DNA from: DATBMY01 sp036554605
GTDB taxonomy: Bacteria > Acidobacteriota > Blastocatellia > UBA7656
Direction: 5' to 3'
Length of the DNA stretch: 8,335 nt
Assembly: GCA_036554605.1 (NCBI GenBank)
Contig: DATBMY010000139.1
Span: 1 to 8,335, forward strand
In this document: in pieces, positions 5,192 through 8,335 of the stretch
Numbering within the stretch: the first letter of the stretch is position 1
Layout of the letters: every line of letters begins with the position of its first letter
The notes under the pieces: model-generated
What the model saw: only the letters and a program-made list of their open reading frames with translations
What the model was told of the DNA's origin: nothing
The model's database searches: none
Made by a program: the position numbers and the translations under genes

Positions 5192-6898
5192 TTACATTCG
5201 TTTGTCGAATCGCATATTTCGGACGCGCCCGCCTGATAGGCGGAAGCCCGTGATTCGATTCTCGTTGTCTCGCGTGAATTGAACCCTCTGAAAGAACCAC
5301 CGGTTACCCTGAAAGCTGTCTTTGAGTACGGCCGTCAGCTTTATATCTTCGTGCCGCCTGTGCCGGGCGACAAGCTGCTCGTTCTCTACGACCATTGAGT
5401 ATGTGGTCCCAAGCTCTTCGCTATAGTAATCTCCCGCGTACTCGGCAAAGTCGGCCGGCCTGAGCGGGTCAGCCTCTATGCGCTTGGCAAGCATGTTATT
5501 GCTGCCATCTCTGACAACGAAGCTACTGGCTTTCCCCTTCTCTTTTCCGTCGAATGTTAACTCTATGTTGTTTGCCCTTTGCAGAAACCTGGTCTCCGAT
5601 TCAGGCGTTAATTCCAGCTTCGCCCCGCCCGCGGGTTGCGCATAGAGCCGGTCGTTCTCTTTGCTTATATCTACTATCATCCCACTCTCTATCTGGTATT
5701 TGCCGACATAAGCATCCAGCACGGCGGGGTCGAGTTTGACCGCGCCTCTTTCAGCAATGACGGGCTTCGCTTCTACAGGCGCGAGCTTGTCGGCGAGGTA
5801 TATGTCGGCTACCTGCTGCGCGAGCCGGGCCGGGTTGAGATTCGCCAGGTTGCTCAGGACAACGACGCCGAACTTTTGCTCCGGGAACCATATGACGTTG
5901 CTTCGATACCCGGCGTCGCCCCCGCTGTGCGCGACTCTGCCGAGCCCTCTGTATTTCCCTATGTCGAGCCCGAACGCATAACTGATCTTCCGCCCGTTGT
6001 TGAGAACTCCCTGCTCGTACATCTGCTCTATAACTTGCCGCCCGCCGACTTTTCCGTTATCGAAATTGTGGATCCATTTCGCCAGGTCCTCCGCCGTGGT
6101 GAAGAGACTCGTAGCGCCGACGTTCGCATAATTCAAAGCGGCCAGCTTGAAGCCGCCCATGGCGGGAGCATAAGAGTACGCCCTGTTTTTGACGATCATC
6201 TCGTGGTCGTCGTGGAAGTGAGTGTTAGTCATCCCTAGCGGATTGAAGATCTTTTCTTGAGTGTATTGACGAAATGTCTGCCCCGTCACTCGTTCGACGA
6301 TCACGGCAAGCAGCGTGTATCCCATATTGGAGTATAGATGCTCCTGACCCGGCTCGAAATTTAGCTCCTTCTCGTGCCTGACCATCTTCAGTATGTGCTC
6401 TTTGGTGATTACGTCATCGAGCCTCCATCCGGCCATGGCGAGCAGCTCCCACTGGTCTCTGAGTCCGCTGGTGTGATGTATCAGTTGTTTTACCGTAATC
6501 TTCTTGCCGAAGTCAGGCACTTCGGGCAGGTGCTTTCGAATGTCGTCATCGAGCGAGAGCTTCCCTTGATTTGCCAGCAGAGTAACGGCAAACGCGGTAA
6601 ACTGCTTTGAAACTGACGCGACGTGAAAAACGGTCGAGGGCGTGATCGGTATGTCGTATTCGAGATTCGCTGTTCCATAGCCTCGCTTATATATCACCGC
6701 GCCGTCTTTTATTACGGCGACCGCGGCGCCCGGAGAGCCGGGCTTGTTCCATTGAGAGAATAACTGATCTACCTTCTTGTCCAACGAGTCGCGGCTCGAT
6801 TGAGAGGTTTGGGGCCGGGGTTCGACGCCAACCTGTCGCGCCGTTACAATCCCGACGAAAATGAATAGTGTCAGCCAGAGAGATAAAATTATCTTCAT
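5192..6898 (-). CDS. Exported serine hydrolase with C-terminal beta domains
   Basis: A 568-residue protein with a short signal peptide (hydrophobic IILSLWLTLFIFVGIVTA, cleavage near 20/21). The class C beta-lactamase-fold domain spans about 40-370. All three motifs are intact: S95-V-S-K98, Y189-S-N191 and H324-S-G326. The C-terminal part (about 385-568) holds two copies of a YxGxY-starting unit, Y397-V-G-K-Y401 and Y487-A-G-D-Y491, resembling the lipocalin-like DUF3471-type domain often attached to these hydrolases. Likely a periplasmic or secreted peptidase/esterase; the substrate is unknown. AAAGG (6906-6910) lies seven bases before the ATG, and a near-consensus sigma-70 promoter lies just upstream. 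It is the first gene of a two-gene operon with the downstream serine hydrolase. Confidence 0.9.
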   Translation of the reverse strand: MKIILSLWLTLFIFVGIVTARQVGVEPRPQTSQSSRDSLDKKVDQLFSQWNKPGSPGAAVAVIKDGAVIYKRGYGTANLEYDIPITPSTVFHVASVSKQFTAFAVTLLANQGKLSLDDDIRKHLPEVPDFGKKITVKQLIHHTSGLRDQWELLAMAGWRLDDVITKEHILKMVRHEKELNFEPGQEHLYSNMGYTLLAVIVERVTGQTFRQYTQEKIFNPLGMTNTHFHDDHEMIVKNRAYSYAPAMGGFKLAALNYANVGATSLFTTAEDLAKWIHNFDNGKVGGRQVIEQMYEQGVLNNGRKISYAFGLDIGKYRGLGRVAHSGGDAGYRSNVIWFPEQKFGVVVLSNLANLNPARLAQQVADIYLADKLAPVEAKPVIAERGAVKLDPAVLDAYVGKYQIESGMIVDISKENDRLYAQPAGGAKLELTPESETRFLQRANNIELTFDGKEKGKASSFVVRDGSNNMLAKRIEADPLRPADFAEYAGDYYSEELGTTYSMVVENEQLVARHRRHEDIKLTAVLKDSFQGNRWFFQRVQFTRDNENRITGFRLSGGRVRNMRFDKRM

Positions 6899-6935
6899 GA
6901 TTCAGCCTTTCCTTTCCGCCCCTTTAGTGTCGCTG

Positions 6936-6964
6936 GTTATATTTACTTCTCTCATCTTTGTCAA
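6936..6964 (-). promoter_or_regulatory. Near-consensus sigma-70 promoter for the hydrolase operon
   Basis: On the minus strand, TTGACA (6964-6959) is followed by a 17-base spacer and TATAAC (6941-6936). This is a perfect -35, optimal spacing, and a -10 one base off consensus. Predicted transcription starts near 6929, giving a leader of about 30 bases before the ATG at 6898. Confidence 0.7.
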
Positions 6965-6994
6965 TCCGGCCGGCCGGGAAACTCACCCGCGGAA

Positions 6995-7023
6995 TTGAAA
7001 AATTTCTCCCACCGCATTAAAGT
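6995..7023 (+). promoter_or_regulatory. Possible sigma-70 promoter for the alpha/beta hydrolase
   Basis: TTGAAA (6995-7000), a 17-base spacer, then TAAAGT (7018-7023, four of six matches to TATAAT). It sits in the divergent spacer, about 23 bases before the AAAGGAG of the alpha/beta hydrolase gene. It is weaker than the opposite promoter. Confidence 0.35.
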
Positions 7024-7060
7024 TGGCCTACCTCATTGCAATCAACAAAGGAGAAAGATC

Positions 7061-7966
7061 GTGAAGCGACTCTTTTCAGCTATCGGTTTCGTGGCGGCGC
7101 TGGTCATGCTCGGCGCGCCCGCACTGGCCGGCTCCGACCTCGATAAACGCGTCGAGCACGGGCACGCCAACAGCAACGGCGTCAAGATTCACTACGCCAG
7201 CCTCGGCAAAGGGCCACTCATAATTATGATCCACGGCTTCCCCGACTTCTGGTATTCGTGGCGCGACCAGATGGAAGCCCTCTCGGCAAATTATCAGGTA
7301 GTCGCCATCGATCAGCGCGGCTACAACCTGAGCGATAAGCCGAAAGGGGTCGAGAATTATGATTTGAGCCTTCTGGTCGGCGACGTTGCCGCCGTCATCA
7401 AGCACCTCGGACGCGATAAGGCGATCATCGTCGGCCACGACTGGGGCGGCATCGTTGCCTGGACCCTTTCGATGATGAGGCCGGATATGGTTGAGAAACT
7501 AATAATCCTCAACTTGCCCCACCCGAAGGGGCTCAGGCGCGAGCTGGCTACGAACCCTCAGCAACAGCAAAACAGCCAGTACGCCCGCAATTTTCAGAAA
7601 GAGGGCGCGCACAACCAGTTGACCGCCGAGGGACTCTCGCGCTGGGTCACGGACCCGGAAGCCAGAAAGAAATATGTCGAGGCGTTCAACCGCTCTGACT
7701 TCGAGGCAATGCTCAATTACTACAAGCGCAATTACCCGAGGGAGCCATACACGGATGACAACTCGCCCCTTCCCAAAGTCAAAGCGCCGGTGCTGATGAT
7801 ACATGGTTTGAAGGATACGGCGCTTCTTGCCGGCGCGCTGAATAATACCTGGGAGTGGTTGGAGAAGGACCTGACGCTCGTGACCATCCCGGAAGCGGGC
7901 CACTTCGTTCAGCAGGATGCCTCGGATATGGTTACGCGCACCATAAAAATGTGGCTCGCAAGATAA
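7061..7966 (+). CDS. Exported alpha/beta hydrolase, epoxide hydrolase type
   Basis: A 301-residue protein. I chose the GTG at 7061: AAAGGAG (7047-7053) lies seven bases before it, and it gives a clean signal peptide (MKRLFSAIGFVAALVMLGAPALA, cleavage near 23/24). The longer TTG start at 6995 would bury that signal. The alpha/beta hydrolase motifs are intact: oxyanion H58-G-F-P61, DQRGYNLSDKP (84-94), nucleophile D127 in GHDWGG, a probable acid D252 in HGLKDTALL, and base H281 in AGHF. An Asp nucleophile after His, together with HGFPDFWYSW, points to epoxide hydrolase or haloacetate dehalogenase relatives. Cap-domain tyrosines that could open an epoxide include Y174 and Y220/Y221. Export is unusual for these mainly cytosolic enzymes. 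The gene is divergent from the serine-hydrolase operon. Confidence 0.88.
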   Translation: MKRLFSAIGFVAALVMLGAPALAGSDLDKRVEHGHANSNGVKIHYASLGKGPLIIMIHGFPDFWYSWRDQMEALSANYQVVAIDQRGYNLSDKPKGVENYDLSLLVGDVAAVIKHLGRDKAIIVGHDWGGIVAWTLSMMRPDMVEKLIILNLPHPKGLRRELATNPQQQQNSQYARNFQKEGAHNQLTAEGLSRWVTDPEARKKYVEAFNRSDFEAMLNYYKRNYPREPYTDDNSPLPKVKAPVLMIHGLKDTALLAGALNNTWEWLEKDLTLVTIPEAGHFVQQDASDMVTRTIKMWLAR

Positions 7967-8029
7967 TCGCGATCTGAAAAGCGCGGGAGCATTTGAGAGC
8001 GTCAGCGCCCCATAGCGGCTTGCGGATGA

Positions 8030-8199
8030 ACGCGACCTGAGAATATAAGCATAAATTTGGAGCGCGACCCCTTGACGCCGCTTTTCTCAGAGCCGACTTG
8101 TCGGCTCAACGCCTGGATTAAGCTAAGAGTCGCGGTGACAAGTCACCGCTTGAAAAAGCTCCGCCAAGTCGGAGGACTCCAAACAGACCCCGGTCGCGT
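8030..8199. repeat. REP/BIME-like cluster of hairpins
   Basis: Three adjacent short hairpins share a two-base loop and a GAC/GTC centre: GAGCCGAC-TT-GTCGGCTC (8090-8107), GCGGTGAC-AA-GTCACCGC (8132-8149), and CTCCGCC-AA-GTCGGAG region (8159-8174, one mismatch in the stem). A decayed fourth unit seems to lie at about 8056-8085. The group is framed by nested inverted repeats: TTTGGAG (8056-8062) with CTCCAAA (8177-8183), and ACGCGACC (8030-8037) with GGTCGCGT (8192-8199). It fills the 270-base spacer between convergent genes. This layout is typical of intergenic REP clusters, which in known cases are mobilised by Tnp1-like (RAYT) transposases. No such gene is visible here. It may also end transcription of the flanking genes. 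Confidence 0.6.
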
Positions 8200-8236
8200 C
8201 CAGACGTACTGATTTTGATGCGTCAATCAGCATTCT

Positions 8237-8335
8237 TTACTTGAAACTATCGCAAGCCGCGTATGCGTCTATCACGGCCTGTTCCCCTTCCTTCCCCGGC
8301 TTCGAATTCCCATGCTCCATGCCTATGATCCCTTC
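8237..8335 (-). CDS. 3' end of a possible TIM-barrel sugar isomerase/epimerase
   Basis: Only the last 32 codons are in the window; the gene enters from the right edge on the minus strand and stops with TAA at 8237-8239. The fragment starts EGIIGMEHGNSKPGKEGE and ends AVIDAYAACDSFK. GMEHGNS...GKEGE...AVIDAY resembles the C-terminal end of xylose isomerase-like TIM-barrel proteins of the hydroxypyruvate isomerase/sugar phosphate epimerase group, with a strand, a conserved Glu and a final helix. This is family recall from a short piece, so the assignment is tentative, though the coding frame itself is convincing. It converges with the alpha/beta hydrolase gene across the hairpin cluster. Confidence 0.5.
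   Translation of the reverse strand, partial: EGIIGMEHGNSKPGKEGEQAVIDAYAACDSFK

Noticed and set aside
5636..6238. 200-codon plus-strand frame opposite the larger serine hydrolase
   Set aside because: The minus-strand gene here has complete catalytic motifs; the plus frame is an antisense shadow with no ribosome binding site or known family.
8203..8230. CTGATT/AATCAG and GACG/CGTC inverted pairs as a terminator for the right-edge gene
   Set aside because: The stems are short, compete with each other, and lack a U-tract.
1..8335. tRNA or rRNA genes
   Set aside because: I found no tRNA cloverleaf landmarks or rRNA-like conserved stretches on either strand.

Overview
The window looks like a piece of an Acidobacteriota chromosome, most likely Blastocatellia-like. 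This rests on recalled family resemblance, not on a search. The clues are the ECF-like sigma factor and long coiled-coil anti-sigma pair, a CHAT-protein remnant, secreted small proteins of unknown function, and tandem secreted serine hydrolases. Base composition is moderately GC-rich. Clear AAAGGAG-type ribosome binding sites occur before two small secreted-protein genes and the alpha/beta hydrolase gene.

Left part (1-1300): a small hypothetical ORF (6-275) is followed by the 3' remnant of a CHAT-domain gene (294-542). A short spacer with three heptamer-like repeats then leads to an ECF-like sigma factor (648-1259).

Regulatory module (1270-3683): a membrane-anchored anti-sigma-like protein (1301-2311) and two small exported proteins of unknown function (2485-2889, 3129-3683) follow the sigma gene. 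Each of these three genes is preceded by a copy of the same 26-base motif, GTGAYGTTTTG ... CCCGTCACT. Two copies are strong (21/26 identical) and one is diverged. The CGTC core resembles an ECF -10 element. I infer a small regulon in which the sigma factor drives the anti-sigma gene and two exported effectors. This is the most interesting observation in the window. Two MITE-like palindromes sit in the spacers here. The second overlaps the stop codon of the second secreted-protein gene and has possible CTAG target duplications.

Hydrolase region (3872-7966): two exported serine-beta-lactamase-fold hydrolases lie head to tail on the minus strand 15 bases apart, under a near-consensus sigma-70 promoter. 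Divergent from them is an exported alpha/beta hydrolase of the epoxide hydrolase type, with its own GTG start and strong ribosome binding site.

Right end (7967-8335): a convergent spacer holds a cluster of short hairpins with a shared design, resembling a REP/BIME element. The last 32 codons of a minus-strand gene, perhaps a TIM-barrel sugar isomerase/epimerase, run off the window edge.
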